In this document: piece by piece, positions 51,099 to 60,745 of the stretch
Layout of the letters: every line of letters begins with the position of its first letter
Numbering within the stretch: position 1 is the first letter of the stretch
Assembly (NCBI RefSeq): GCF_026248685.1
Contig: NZ_CP111040.1
Location: 1-64,000 of the forward strand
Length of the DNA stretch: 64,000 nt
Source: Haladaptatus caseinilyticus
GTDB taxonomy: Archaea > Halobacteriota > Halobacteria > Halobacteriales > Haladaptataceae
Reading direction: 5' to 3'
Made by a program: the position numbers and the translations under genes
The notes under the pieces: generated by a model
The model's input: only the letters and a program-made list of their open reading frames with translations
What the model was told of the DNA's origin: nothing
Databases searched by the model: none

Positions 51099-53171
51099 AT
51101 GGTTCCTCCTGCTGGTGCCTCAACTCCTCCAGCAACACGACGCGAGGTCGTCACCGAAACTCTCCATGGAACCGAGATTGTCGATCCGTTTCGCTGGCTG
51201 GAAAATGACAACACAAGGGTACAGGAGTGGCTCGACGCACAAAACGAGTACACGGACGCTCATTTGGATTCAGCGGTGCAAGAGCATCTGCGACCGAAAA
51301 TGAAGCGTCTCGCTGACGTTCCGAACTACAGTCCGATCAAAGTGGAAAACGGGAAATTCTTCCAAACAGTCAGGGGAGCAGCCGACGACCATTCGCGTCT
51401 CCTCGTCCGGCGATCGCCGGACGAGGAGGGTACTGTTCTCGCTGACCCTAACGAGTGGTCGACTAACGACGACGCGAACGCACCAGCATGTTCGATTCGC
51501 TGGTTCCTTCCCGCTTACGACGGCGAGCACATCGCGTACGGTGTTACCGAAGGTGGTGAAGACCAGATCGATATTCACGTCGTGTCTGTCCCTGATGGCG
51601 ACGAAATCGCCGTGATGGAAAACTGCGGGCGGGTATTCCTCGGTATCATCAGCTTTGACGCGGTGAGTCCGGGGATGGTTGCGTGGGACGCCGACAGCGA
51701 TGGGTTCTATTATGTCGCCACCGGCGATACAGAGTCCGGCGCACAAATAACAACGGAACTACGACACTGGCGCTTCGACAGCGGCGAACAGACATTGTTC
51801 GAGCATGATAACCAACATGCATGGCCGACGGTCAAAACCGATCCCGAGTCGGGAACGCTCGCGGTCGGGTTCCACGACGTTTCCGGGACCGACTGGCACG
51901 TCTCCATCGATGAAGAACTCCGACCGGTCATCGTTGACAGCGACGCCGAGACGTTCGTTACCTTTCACGACGATACCGTTTTCTTTCTCACCGACTACGG
52001 AGCTTCGCGGAAACGTCTCCTTTCTTGTTCGCTCTCGCGATTTCGGGATGGCGACCTCACGTTCGAGGAATGTGAAACGGTTCTCCCCGAACACAAGGCA
52101 CTTCTTCACTCATTCGCTGTCACGTCCAGACACATCGTTGCTCAGTACCTAACGGACGCTCATGCACGACTTGCCGTTTACAGCCACGACGGCGAACACC
52201 TTCATGACCTCTCGCTCGCCGACTACGTGTCGGTGTCGCAACTGCGGGTATGTGATGACACTGAAGATGTCTTCTATCAGGTGGAATCGTTCCATCTACC
52301 ACCGACGCTCGTTCGGGCGAACCCCGCCACAGGTAACCATCGGGAACTCACAACGGTCGATGTCGAACTCCCCGAGATGGTCGTTCGACAGGAGTTCGTC
52401 GAGTCTACCAACGGTGCCAAGGTGCCCGTGTTTGTCTGTCACCGAGCGGATGTCAAGTTGGACGGAGACAACCCGGCGGTGCTGTCTGGATATGGTGGGT
52501 TCCGGTCCAATCGACCGCCCCGTTTCGACCGCTTTCGAGTCGCGTTTCTCACCGACGGCGGCGTCTATGCACAAGTCTGTGCCCGTGGCGGACAGGAGTA
52601 CGGTGAATCGTGGCACGAGGATGGAATGCTAGCGAACAAACAACACACGTTCGACGATTTCATCGCGGCCGGGGAGTTCCTTTGTTCGGCCGAGTACACC
52701 TCCTCCGATCGACTGGCGGTTGTGGGCCGTTCCAACGGTGGCTTGTCCGTCGGTGCCGTAGTCACTCAGCGTCCCGATCTCTGGACCGCGGCCCGGTGTT
52801 CGGTACCACTGCTGGATATGCTCCGATTCCATCGATTCCTGATCGGGGAGTCGTGGACCACCGAATACGGCCACCCTGAAGACGCCGACGCCTTCGAGTA
52901 CCTCCGTGCGTATTCGCCATACCACAATATCGAACGCGGTATCGACTACCCGGCGATTCTCCTTACGACCGCGGCCGAGGACGCTCGCGTCCACCCTGCT
53001 CACGCCCGCAAAATGGCCGCTCGACTGCAAAACGAGGCCGACGGCGGCCCGTTCCTCCTCCGAACCAAAATCGACACCGGACATGGTGGCGGCAAACCCT
53101 CCTCTATGCTCGTCGCGGAGCAGACAGACGAATGGGCATTTCTCTACGACCGTCTCGGGATAGACAATTGA
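51099..53171 (+). CDS. Prolyl oligopeptidase family serine peptidase (S9A)
   Basis: A 690-residue S9A peptidase, cytosolic by absence of a signal. The N-terminal lobe starts IVDPFRWLENDNTRVQEWL and forms the beta-propeller (about 70-420). The catalytic Ser is in AVVGRSNGGLSVGAV (about 546), the Asp in AAEDARVHPAHA and the His in DTGHGGGKPS (GHGAGKP in relatives). GRSNGG replaces the common GGSNGG. Cleaves after proline in peptides up to about 30 residues and would help use imported peptides. Its 3' end overlaps the convergent glucosidase gene by 28 bases. A 30-base palindrome lies within it. Confidence 0.93.
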   Translation: MVPPAGASTPPATRREVVTETLHGTEIVDPFRWLENDNTRVQEWLDAQNEYTDAHLDSAVQEHLRPKMKRLADVPNYSPIKVENGKFFQTVRGAADDHSRLLVRRSPDEEGTVLADPNEWSTNDDANAPACSIRWFLPAYDGEHIAYGVTEGGEDQIDIHVVSVPDGDEIAVMENCGRVFLGIISFDAVSPGMVAWDADSDGFYYVATGDTESGAQITTELRHWRFDSGEQTLFEHDNQHAWPTVKTDPESGTLAVGFHDVSGTDWHVSIDEELRPVIVDSDAETFVTFHDDTVFFLTDYGASRKRLLSCSLSRFRDGDLTFEECETVLPEHKALLHSFAVTSRHIVAQYLTDAHARLAVYSHDGEHLHDLSLADYVSVSQLRVCDDTEDVFYQVESFHLPPTLVRANPATGNHRELTTVDVELPEMVVRQEFVESTNGAKVPVFVCHRADVKLDGDNPAVLSGYGGFRSNRPPRFDRFRVAFLTDGGVYAQVCARGGQEYGESWHEDGMLANKQHTFDDFIAAGEFLCSAEYTSSDRLAVVGRSNGGLSVGAVVTQRPDLWTAARCSVPLLDMLRFHRFLIGESWTTEYGHPEDADAFEYLRAYSPYHNIERGIDYPAILLTTAAEDARVHPAHARKMAARLQNEADGGPFLLRTKIDTGHGGGKPSSMLVAEQTDEWAFLYDRLGIDN
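51399..51428. repeat. Perfect 30-base palindrome inside the S9 peptidase gene
   Basis: Bases 51399-51428 start CTCCTCGTCCGGCGA and continue with the exact reverse complement, TCGCCGGACGAGGAG, giving 15-base arms with no loop. It encodes LLVRRSPDEE in the peptidase, in an exposed part of the N-terminal propeller. A perfect 30-bp palindrome in a GC-rich gene is unlikely by chance. It might be a protein-binding site or the footprint of a small inverted-repeat insertion. Confidence 0.6.
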
Positions 53172-55030
53172 TACGTTTGCGCCTGTAGGAACCCGAAAAC
53201 GCTTCCGGCACTCCACGCTGCCGGAAGACACGCATCTGGATGGCGAACGGTTCCGGGGCAGACAGCTTCGTCGCCAACCCCTACCATGAGTTCTGGGAAA
53301 CCGAACCGCTCCGGCGAACCCGCACGAACCGTGTCGGCGAGCGCCGACAACCCTCTCGACGAGAGCGATTCGGCAGCGTCCCGGTGACCGCGCTCCGCGA
53401 ACCCTATCGCGGCGATACTTGTATCGTGCGGCCACACACTCCCGCGATGATATGAGAGCGGGTCGTATGAGTCGTGCGAGGATGCGACAGTTCGGAGTCC
53501 CGCCGATGTCAGCATATCCTCGTTGGTCAGTCGATTGACGACGCGAGCGACGCGGTCGTCACTTCCCAGTCCGCCCCACACGGCGTGTCCCTGATTTGAG
53601 GCAACGGTCGGAATGACGCCGCTGTCGTCGGCCCCAAGCGCGTAGCATCCCTGTTCGGGAAGCCAGAGGTCAGCGTCGAATGACACCGCGAGGGTTTCGG
53701 CGGCTGTTCGACATTCCTCTGCGAGTTCGTCGTCTTCGTTGTCGCTGGCGAGTGGTTCGAATCGTTGGAGTGCGCGGTAAACATACCCCTGCACCTCGGC
53801 GAGCGCGATCGAGCCTTGAGCGGGCGTGCCATCGGGGTGGGCGAGCGCTTCTGCACTGTCCTTCCATCCGAGGTGTTCAAGACCGAGCGGGTGGTCATGA
53901 GAGTCATATCGAAGGAACCCGTCATCGTCCTGTTCGTCGAGTGTCCATTCAATGGCCGCTTTTGCGTGCGAATAAAGTTCCCTACGGAGGGTCTCGTTCC
54001 CCGTTTGCCGCACGGTGTCGGCGAATAGCGCGGCGAACAACGGTGTTGCATCAACCGTACCGTAGTACGGTGACCGGACGCTCTCGCCGACAGTAGGACG
54101 ATCCCCGTACCGTTTCTCGTGCATGATCCGACCGGGGGCCTCGACCGTCGAACTGTCGACTTCCTTTCCCTGTTCCCCGGCCAAAAATCGCAACGTTCGT
54201 TCCGCGACGGTCGAATCAAACGGCAGGAGTTGGTACCCGACGATGAGCGAATCCCGTCCGAACGGCGCCAGGAATCGTGGCGCTCCTGCTGCTGGAACGC
54301 CGCACGGGAGCATCAACGAGTCGAGGGTCCGCCGTGCCCGCTCAATGAGGTCACCGTTGGGTAAATCCTCGGCAGTGGTATCAATATTGGAGGTTGTTCG
54401 ATGGCCGGCGGGAAGGTCGATATCGACGGTGATTATCTGTGTCGAAGCGGGGGGTGCCGTCACCTCGGTAGAAAGGACGACGGAATCACTGGTGACGGCC
54501 GGTTCAAGGTCGGGATCTCCTGTGACCTCGACATGATTCTCCGTTCCATCCGCGAGCGTTCCCGTAAACGTACATCCCGCTGCTTGCGGGGAGACCGTGA
54601 CCGACCGGTTCAGGTTGTCACGCGGTGAGAAGAACGATTCGACCTCGAAGATGTGGCGAAAGTCGGGTGTAAGCGTGACTGAGACAGGAACTGCTCGCGT
54701 GGACTGTGTGTTGTTCGTAAGTCGAACGCTCGTCCGAACTCCGGTGTGTGTAATCGCCAGCCGTTTGACGAGCGTCCATCGCCGCTGCTCGCCTCGCCCG
54801 GACCCGACTGCCGAACTGGCGAGCGTCGTCGATATCCCTCGCTCGCGGCGTTCACGACCGAGAACCTCCCAACCGTGACGGGCAGCAACGTCGACCGAGA
54901 GTTCGGAAAGATAGCGGTGGTCGGACTCGTCGATACCGGTTTCGGGAACCGTGGAGGAAACGTCCCCCTTCGAATCGACGATTATCTGCCGTCCGGAATC
55001 GATGGCGAGCGTACACGATTCAGGAAGCAT
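53144..55030 (-). CDS. Glycogen debranching-type amylo-alpha-1,6-glucosidase (six-hairpin)
   Basis: A 628-residue protein. The N-terminal half (to about 240) is a beta-rich domain like the bacterial/archaeal GDE N-terminal domain. The C-terminal half is an (alpha/alpha)6 barrel with LAPFGRDSLIVGYQ, which carries a conserved acid, KDSAEALAHPDGTPAQ, and LSYHRGSVWPHDTSIAA, typical of GDE_C/MGH-type glucosidases. It should hydrolyse alpha-linked oligosaccharides in the cytoplasm. Its ATG overlaps the TrmB-like stop (TAATG), so the two are co-translated. The end overlaps the convergent peptidase gene by 28 bases. The exact linkage is uncertain. Confidence 0.85.
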   Translation of the reverse strand: MLPESCTLAIDSGRQIIVDSKGDVSSTVPETGIDESDHRYLSELSVDVAARHGWEVLGRERRERGISTTLASSAVGSGRGEQRRWTLVKRLAITHTGVRTSVRLTNNTQSTRAVPVSVTLTPDFRHIFEVESFFSPRDNLNRSVTVSPQAAGCTFTGTLADGTENHVEVTGDPDLEPAVTSDSVVLSTEVTAPPASTQIITVDIDLPAGHRTTSNIDTTAEDLPNGDLIERARRTLDSLMLPCGVPAAGAPRFLAPFGRDSLIVGYQLLPFDSTVAERTLRFLAGEQGKEVDSSTVEAPGRIMHEKRYGDRPTVGESVRSPYYGTVDATPLFAALFADTVRQTGNETLRRELYSHAKAAIEWTLDEQDDDGFLRYDSHDHPLGLEHLGWKDSAEALAHPDGTPAQGSIALAEVQGYVYRALQRFEPLASDNEDDELAEECRTAAETLAVSFDADLWLPEQGCYALGADDSGVIPTVASNQGHAVWGGLGSDDRVARVVNRLTNEDMLTSAGLRTVASSHDSYDPLSYHRGSVWPHDTSIAAIGFAERGHRDAAESLSSRGLSALADTVRAGSPERFGFPELMVGVGDEAVCPGTVRHPDACLPAAWSAGSVFGFLQAQTYQLSIPRRS

Positions 55031-56148
55031 TACTCGTCTCCTCCATCGTTCGGATAGGAAACCGACTCAATGATGATGCGGTCTGCTTCTAAATCTTCGA
55101 GGACGGCACCCCATCCGCCGACGCCGAATTTACCGTCGTCCGTTCGTAGGACGATGGTGGCTTGCCCCGCGAGCGAGGACAACGATGGGATCTGGTCCTG
55201 TTCGTAATGGTCGCCAGTAGCATACAATATGTCGGTGATTTCTCCGGAGAGTGTCTGTGTCTGTTTTAGCCCGATTTTCCTGCCACGAGCGGTGGCGTGG
55301 ATGGTCGCACCGTCGGAGAGTAGCGGTGCGATGTCGCGGATACACCGCCGGATGTTCACGTACTCCGCCGGGAGCGAATCGTCGTGGCTGGTATAGATAA
55401 GTGGCCACGATTCCCAGAGTGCCGCCTCGAAATACCAGTGGAAAACGTATGCGAGCGTTTCGTCTTCGAACACCGCACCGTACTGTGCGAGTTTCTTGTG
55501 TGGGGCGAAACACGCGATTTCGCGGTCCGCGAGCACTAGAAACGGTGCCGGGAGATGTCGGTGACGAGCTTCCGTGACGATGCCGTCTAACTCTTCGTCG
55601 GACGGGAGTTCGGTCGGTTCTTCGTGCGTCGTGTTGAACGAAACGGAAACAAACACGCCGTTCTCGTGGCACGCTTGAAGAGCTGGAGCGAGTTCGTAAT
55701 ATTGGTCAGGTGTTACCGAAATGTGGACCTGATTAGTTGTGTCGCGTATCGATTCCTCCGCGCGTTCGATGACGGTTTCGACCCGTTTGAGGACACTAAT
55801 ACGATGGCTGCCGACGCCAGGTTGTTGCCACCGATTTCGTATTTCGGTCGCCGTATTCGAAAGCGTCTCCGCCCGCGATTGTAGTTCCTGAAATACCTTC
55901 GACGGTTCACTCGCACGTACTCGAAGCGAGTCCTGCTTGTATGTTTCCACGTACCCGTCTTCTTCTAGGTCACGGAGGACGTCGTAAATACGCGACCGGG
56001 GAACGTCCGCTTTTTCAGCGAGGCTGGTTGCGGAAGCGCTCCCGAGGTTCAACAGCGTAACGTACGCATCGATTTGGTAAGACGACAACCCAGCCTCCGA
56101 GAGGCCCGTTCGAAGTTCGTCAGTGTCCATCTCTGTTTCTTGATCCAT
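55030..56148 (-). CDS. TrmB-family sugar-responsive transcriptional regulator
   Basis: A 372-residue TrmB regulator. The N-terminal winged helix has GLSSYQIDAYVTLLNLG, ADVPRSRIYDVLRDLEEDGYV. A coiled coil follows (about 85-125), then a phospholipase D-like and C-terminal sugar-binding portion (PAPFLVLADREIACFAP). TrmB proteins sense maltose, glucose and related sugars and act on promoters of sugar transporters. It is divergent from the sugar ABC operon at 56291 and co-translated with the glucosidase, so it most likely controls both. Confidence 0.92.
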   Translation of the reverse strand: MDQETEMDTDELRTGLSEAGLSSYQIDAYVTLLNLGSASATSLAEKADVPRSRIYDVLRDLEEDGYVETYKQDSLRVRASEPSKVFQELQSRAETLSNTATEIRNRWQQPGVGSHRISVLKRVETVIERAEESIRDTTNQVHISVTPDQYYELAPALQACHENGVFVSVSFNTTHEEPTELPSDEELDGIVTEARHRHLPAPFLVLADREIACFAPHKKLAQYGAVFEDETLAYVFHWYFEAALWESWPLIYTSHDDSLPAEYVNIRRCIRDIAPLLSDGATIHATARGRKIGLKQTQTLSGEITDILYATGDHYEQDQIPSLSSLAGQATIVLRTDDGKFGVGGWGAVLEDLEADRIIIESVSYPNDGGDE

Positions 56149-56246
56149 CTTACGAACGGGAGTCCATAACGCTGCGGTCCTGTCTATCCACTGTACCTTC
56201 CATACGTGCCCTGATATTCACACCTGTAACAAACAGCTGGGGAAGA

Positions 56247-56256
56247 TTTATATATT
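56247..56256 (+). promoter_or_regulatory. Promoter of the sugar ABC operon
   Basis: TTTATATATT at 56247-56256 is a strong TATA box about 39 nt before the ATG at 56291, so a leader of about 12 bases is expected. The 142-base gap shared with the TrmB-like gene is the likely site of regulation. Confidence 0.5.
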
Positions 56257-56290
56257 GTTATTTAGCATGGTTTAGTAGGTCAGTTATCCA

Positions 56291-57628
56291 ATGGCAGATG
56301 ATTACAAACACGGTGGAAAGTCACGGCGGAGGATTCTACAATCGTTAGGTGGTGCGGTCGGCACGGCGTCACTTGCTGGCTGTATGGGTAGCCTCAGTGG
56401 CGGCGGCGATAGTGATGGGACGACCGAACTCAGATTTTGGACGAGCAATGTCGAAAACGACCGGAAGAAGGTTATCAAGGACCTCCTCAAATCATTCGAT
56501 TCGAATAGTAAGAGCAAGGTCACAATGAATGCAGTCAAGGAAGACGACCTTCCAACGCGAATTTCTTCGGCACGTGCATCGGGGACGCTGCCGACGGTCG
56601 CTGACTTTGGCCTCTCACCGATGCAGAAACTCGGGAGCAGCGACCTCCTCTCGACGAAAGTCGCCGACGAGGTCATTGCCAACGTGGGTAAGGACAGATT
56701 CTACCAGGGTGCGCTTGACCTCACGAAAGCACCCGACGGTGGCCACTACGCGGTTCCTATGTATGGATGGGTCGAAGGGATGTGGTATCGAAAGAGCGTC
56801 TGGGAAGAGAACGGACTGAAGGAGCCCACGACGTGGGATGCACTGTTGAACGCCGCGAAGACGCTTCATAAACCCGACGACAACCAATACGGTATCGTCA
56901 TCGGAACGAAGAAGACGGCATTCGCTCGACAGTGTTTCACGCCGTTCGCTCGTTCGAACGATGCACGCGTTTTCGACAAGAACGGAAAAATCGTCTTCGA
57001 CAGCAAAGAGATGGTTGAAGCGCTTGACTTCTACGGCAAGCTCGCGCAGTACACGCCGCCGGGGAAGGACACGTGGAAGACCGCGAACAACACGTATCTG
57101 AACGAACAATCCCACCTCATCGAATATTCGACGTTCATCATGGGTGACGTGGTCGAAAAGGGAACGAAGATGGTCAAGGATACCAACTTCGCCCCGTACG
57201 TCGAAAACAAACGTAAGAGCTCGTTCGGGCAAATCGTTGGCCTTAATCACTTCACGGCGGCCTCCGACGAGGCATTGAAATACGGGAAGGAGCTCTCCTC
57301 GTTCTTGATGGAAAAAGACCAGTACATCAAATGGCTCCACATGGCACCGGGCGGCATGAACCCCGTCTTGAAGGATGTCGCCAGCAGCAAGGCGTTCAAA
57401 CAGAACGAAACGCTGAGTGCATGGGGCTCGACCGTCGAGGACGTGTCGGCCGCCTTCGAGAACATCGAACGGTTCGGTTACGTTGACGGGAAATCGTTCC
57501 CGAAACTCGGCAACATTACCAACAAGTATCTCATCGCGGAAGCCATTTCGCGTGTCACCGACGGTGAAGACGCGAAAACGGTTGCGACGGAACAAGCCGA
57601 AAAGATGCGGCAAGCAATCAAAGAGTAA
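56291..57628 (+). CDS. Sugar ABC transporter substrate-binding lipoprotein, family 1
   Basis: A 445-residue family 1 binding protein. The signal has a Tat motif, KSRRRILQSLGGAVGTAS, with the lipobox LAGC, then a Gly/Ser/Asp linker. The mature protein contains LRFWTSNVENDRKKVIKDLL, YAVPMYGWVEGMWYRKSV and LKEPTTWDALLNAAKTLHKP, typical of MalE/UgpB-type proteins that bind oligosaccharides. First gene of a complete CUT1 importer operon. The neighbouring alpha-glucosidases point to malto- or isomalto-oligosaccharides. Confidence 0.93.
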   Translation: MADDYKHGGKSRRRILQSLGGAVGTASLAGCMGSLSGGGDSDGTTELRFWTSNVENDRKKVIKDLLKSFDSNSKSKVTMNAVKEDDLPTRISSARASGTLPTVADFGLSPMQKLGSSDLLSTKVADEVIANVGKDRFYQGALDLTKAPDGGHYAVPMYGWVEGMWYRKSVWEENGLKEPTTWDALLNAAKTLHKPDDNQYGIVIGTKKTAFARQCFTPFARSNDARVFDKNGKIVFDSKEMVEALDFYGKLAQYTPPGKDTWKTANNTYLNEQSHLIEYSTFIMGDVVEKGTKMVKDTNFAPYVENKRKSSFGQIVGLNHFTAASDEALKYGKELSSFLMEKDQYIKWLHMAPGGMNPVLKDVASSKAFKQNETLSAWGSTVEDVSAAFENIERFGYVDGKSFPKLGNITNKYLIAEAISRVTDGEDAKTVATEQAEKMRQAIKE

Positions 57629-57672
57629 CGGTTTCGATTTCACCCACCAATCATGGCACCCACTTTCCACGC

Positions 57673-58578
57673 ATGAGTTTGGCAAATCGAGCAGGATTGT
57701 CGTTGGATGGCGACTATACCATCGAACAGAAGGAAGCCGTTCTTGGCTATCTCCTCATCGCTCCAGCGTTGCTGTTGGTCGCGGGCGTCATCGTCTATCC
57801 CGTCCTGTACAACATTTATCTGAGCTTCACCGAAGTTCCGTTGTCCCCCTCGCAAGCACCCGTTTGGGTTGGACTGCAACATTATCAGACGTTGGTGTCG
57901 AGTAGCGAGTTCTGGGCGGCACTGAAAACGACCGTCATCTTCACCTTCTTTAGCGATTTGCTGGCGACCATCGGCGGTCTTGGCGTCGCAATCCTGTTCA
58001 ATCGGAAGTTCCGAGGACGACGGCTCGTTCGTGGTCTCATGCTTCTGCCGTACGTTGCACCCCTTATCGCGGTCGCCTACGTCTGGCAGTTGCTTCTCGA
58101 CCCTCTGTATGGAGTCGTTCCATTCCTATTGAGCGACGTCCTCGGTCTTTACAGCGGCAATCTTGACTTGCTCAACAACGCGAAAAGCGCCCTGTGGACG
58201 GTCATCGCATTCGATGCGTGGCGGTATTTCCCGTTTGCGTTCCTCATGATAATCGCTCGATTACAAGCGATTCCAAGCGATATGTACGAGGCCGCTAAAA
58301 TCGATGGCGCGGGGCGAATCGCCCAATTCAAGGACATTACACTGGCCGAACTCAAATACGTTCTCGCGACTGTCTTCCTTCTTAGGTGGATCTGGAATTT
58401 CAATAAGTTCGCAGACATCTGGCTCCTCACTCGGAAGGTGAACACGCTGTCCCTGTACGCCTATCAAACGGCATTCGCCAACTACAAACAGGGGCAAGCA
58501 GCTGCCATCGCGATGGTGCTGTTTGTCGCGCTTATGGGATTCGTCCTTGTGTACGTTAGTTGGATTCTGGAGTGGTAA
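57673..58578 (+). CDS. Sugar ABC transporter permease (MalF/UgpA type)
   Basis: A 301-residue CUT1 permease with six helices, starting after a short N-terminus (LGYLLIAPALLLVAGVIVYP). The EAA motif that contacts the ATPase is YEAAKIDGAGRIAQFKDITL. The family is clear from GLQHYQTLVSSSEFWAALK. It begins 44 bases after the lipoprotein gene and three bases before the second permease. Confidence 0.92.
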   Translation: MSLANRAGLSLDGDYTIEQKEAVLGYLLIAPALLLVAGVIVYPVLYNIYLSFTEVPLSPSQAPVWVGLQHYQTLVSSSEFWAALKTTVIFTFFSDLLATIGGLGVAILFNRKFRGRRLVRGLMLLPYVAPLIAVAYVWQLLLDPLYGVVPFLLSDVLGLYSGNLDLLNNAKSALWTVIAFDAWRYFPFAFLMIIARLQAIPSDMYEAAKIDGAGRIAQFKDITLAELKYVLATVFLLRWIWNFNKFADIWLLTRKVNTLSLYAYQTAFANYKQGQAAAIAMVLFVALMGFVLVYVSWILEW

Positions 58579-58580
58579 CA

Positions 58581-59480
58581 ATGGTTCACACAATCCTCAC
58601 GACAGTCACTGATAGTTTCAAAACCGCCTTCGGGCAGAGTCGAATCGAAACCAGCCTGTGGGAGCGCGTCGTGTTCTACGCGGCTGTCGGGCTAACACTG
58701 GTCGTGTCGCTCGTCCCATTCTACTGGATGATCGTCACGAGTTTCATGCCAGAGAGCGCGATATACTCGCTTCCGCCGTCGTTCGTCCCACAGGAACTGA
58801 CGCTGAAACATTATCGGGCTGTTTTCAGCCCGGAGACGTTTCCGTTCGTCACGTACTTCAAGAACAGTTTCATCATCGCGGTCGTTACCGGCGGACTGTC
58901 GGTCATTGTCTCCACGTTTGGCGCGTACAGCTTCGCTCGACTGAACTATCCCGGACGAGGGCTGTTCTCGCGTGGGGTCCTACTCGTCTACATGTTCTCG
59001 GGCATTCTGTTGGTCGTCCCACTGTTCCAAATCGTCGTTTGGTTGGGACTGGTCGACAGTTTGGGCAGTCTCGTTATCACGTACCTCGTCCAGACGCTTC
59101 CGGTGTCGCTGTACATGCTCGGGAATTACTTCCGAAGTGTTCCGCCGGAAATTGAAGAGGCAGCAATGATGGATGGCTATTCGCGGCTAGAGGTCATCTT
59201 CCGTATTACGCTTCCGCTGTCGGCACCCGCCATCGTCGCAGTGTTCATTTACACGTTCATGATTGCATGGAACGAGTATCTCTTCGCCAGCATCTTCTTA
59301 CAAAGTCAAGCGAACTTCACGCTCCCGATCGGTCTCGACGCGCTGTCGTCGGGCCTGCACCAGGTATGGGGTCAAATTATGGCCGCATCCCTGCTGACGA
59401 GCATCCCCATCATTGTCATGTTCGTCTACCTGGAGAAGTACATGGTCGAGGGGCTCACCTTCGGCTCGGTGGAGGGATAA
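58581..59480 (+). CDS. Sugar ABC transporter permease (MalG/UgpE type)
   Basis: A 299-residue CUT1 permease. I start at ATG 58581 (MVHTILTTVTDS), two bases after the preceding stop; an upstream TTG would overlap that gene. FYWMIVTSFMPESAIYSLPP and the EAA motif EEAAMMDGYSRLEVIFRITLP are diagnostic, with AWNEYLFASIFL near the C-terminus. It pairs with the MalF-type subunit. Confidence 0.92.
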   Translation: MVHTILTTVTDSFKTAFGQSRIETSLWERVVFYAAVGLTLVVSLVPFYWMIVTSFMPESAIYSLPPSFVPQELTLKHYRAVFSPETFPFVTYFKNSFIIAVVTGGLSVIVSTFGAYSFARLNYPGRGLFSRGVLLVYMFSGILLVVPLFQIVVWLGLVDSLGSLVITYLVQTLPVSLYMLGNYFRSVPPEIEEAAMMDGYSRLEVIFRITLPLSAPAIVAVFIYTFMIAWNEYLFASIFLQSQANFTLPIGLDALSSGLHQVWGQIMAASLLTSIPIIVMFVYLEKYMVEGLTFGSVEG

Positions 59481-59483
59481 TTC

Positions 59484-60635
59484 GTGTCATCTCAAATAAC
59501 CGATAAAAAGACAGAACCCGCCATTGAAACCGAAGAGGCGGGTATCTCGCTGACCGACTTGGAAAAATCCTATGGCGACGTGTTGGCCGTGGACGGGCTG
59601 TCGCTCGACATCGAACCGGGCGAATTTCTCGTCTTGCTTGGCCCGTCGGGATGCGGCAAGTCCACAACATTGCGGATGATCGCAGGACTGGAGACGCCGA
59701 CGGGTGGCCGAATCGAAATCGGCGACGACGAGGTGACACGGACGTTGCCTCAGAAGCGGGGTCTCTCGATGGTCTTCCAGAGTTACGCGCTCTATCCGCA
59801 CAAGACGGTCGGCGAAAACCTCGAATTCCCGCTTGGGAAGATGGACCTCTCGGCTGAAGAAACGGAAGCGAAAGTCGAGCGAACCGCGCAACTCCTCGAG
59901 ATTCAGGATTTGCTCGACAAGAAACCCGGTCAACTGTCCGGTGGCCAGCGCCAGCGTGTGGCTGTCGGACGAACCATCATCCGGGAACCCAGGGCCTTTC
60001 TAATGGACGAACCGCTTTCCAACCTGGACGCGAAACTCCGCGTGAAGACGCGCTTCGAGATCCGCGAACTCCAGCAGGAACTCGGGACGACCACCGTGTA
60101 CGTTACACACGACCAGGAAGAAGCGATGAGCGTCGCCGACCGCATCGCCGTCATGAACGACGGCGAACTCCAACAGGTGGGCACGCCCGAGGAGATATAC
60201 AAAAAGCCGAAAAACGAGTTCGTCGCGGGATTCATCGGAAATCCTCCAATGAACTTCTTTGACGTCGGTGAGAGTGGTCGTGGTGAATCACCTTCGAGCA
60301 GTGTGGCATCGGTTATTGACGCTACACTGCCGACCGAAACGACAACACTCGGTGTTCGGCCCGAGGACGTTCACTTGCTCGAAACGACGGCGGTGAACGT
60401 TGCGAACGTGTCGAGACCTAGTGCGTCGGATTTGACCGACCCGCTCACCTGCGATGTCACGGTCATCGAACCGTTGGGCAACGCGTACGAATTGGAACTC
60501 GACAGGAACGGCGAAACGTTCGTCGCCCGCGCTCGTGCGCTGCCGGAAACAGTCTCCACTGGGGGGACGGTCGAAGTCGCGTTTGACGAGACCGAACTGC
60601 ACGCCTTCGACCCGGGTGGGGAGGCGATACGATGA
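59484..60635 (+). CDS. Sugar ABC transporter ATPase (MalK/UgpC type), first copy
   Basis: A 383-residue CUT1 ATPase. Walker A is GPSGCGKSTTLRMIAG, signature QLSGGQRQRVAVG, Walker B AFLMDEPLSNLDAKLR and switch His VTHDQEEAMSVA, followed by a C-terminal OB-type (TOBE) regulatory domain from about 240 (LGVRPEDVHLL). Start codon is GTG at 59484 with GGAGGG at 59471-59476. It lies within the permease operon and is followed by a second ATPase gene. Confidence 0.93.
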   Translation: MSSQITDKKTEPAIETEEAGISLTDLEKSYGDVLAVDGLSLDIEPGEFLVLLGPSGCGKSTTLRMIAGLETPTGGRIEIGDDEVTRTLPQKRGLSMVFQSYALYPHKTVGENLEFPLGKMDLSAEETEAKVERTAQLLEIQDLLDKKPGQLSGGQRQRVAVGRTIIREPRAFLMDEPLSNLDAKLRVKTRFEIRELQQELGTTTVYVTHDQEEAMSVADRIAVMNDGELQQVGTPEEIYKKPKNEFVAGFIGNPPMNFFDVGESGRGESPSSSVASVIDATLPTETTTLGVRPEDVHLLETTAVNVANVSRPSASDLTDPLTCDVTVIEPLGNAYELELDRNGETFVARARALPETVSTGGTVEVAFDETELHAFDPGGEAIR

Positions 60636-60745
60636 GTCGCCGATTTGCCGATGTTTTGGCGCTCGATCGAACACTCGGGAACGGTGTATTGTCCGACGAA
60701 CACGGATCTGTCGGTCGAACGACCGACGGCATAGGTGGTGACTGA
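60632..60745 (+). CDS. Possible 37-residue ORF between the two ATPase genes
   Basis: An ATG at 60632 overlaps the first ATPase stop (ATGA) and the frame (MSRRFADVLALDRTLGNGVL and onward) ends at TGA 60743-60745, just inside the start region of the second ATPase gene. The tight overlaps on both sides suggest translational relay or a real small protein. Too short for any family match; could also be chance. Confidence 0.35.
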   Translation: MSRRFADVLALDRTLGNGVLSDEHGSVGRTTDGIGGD

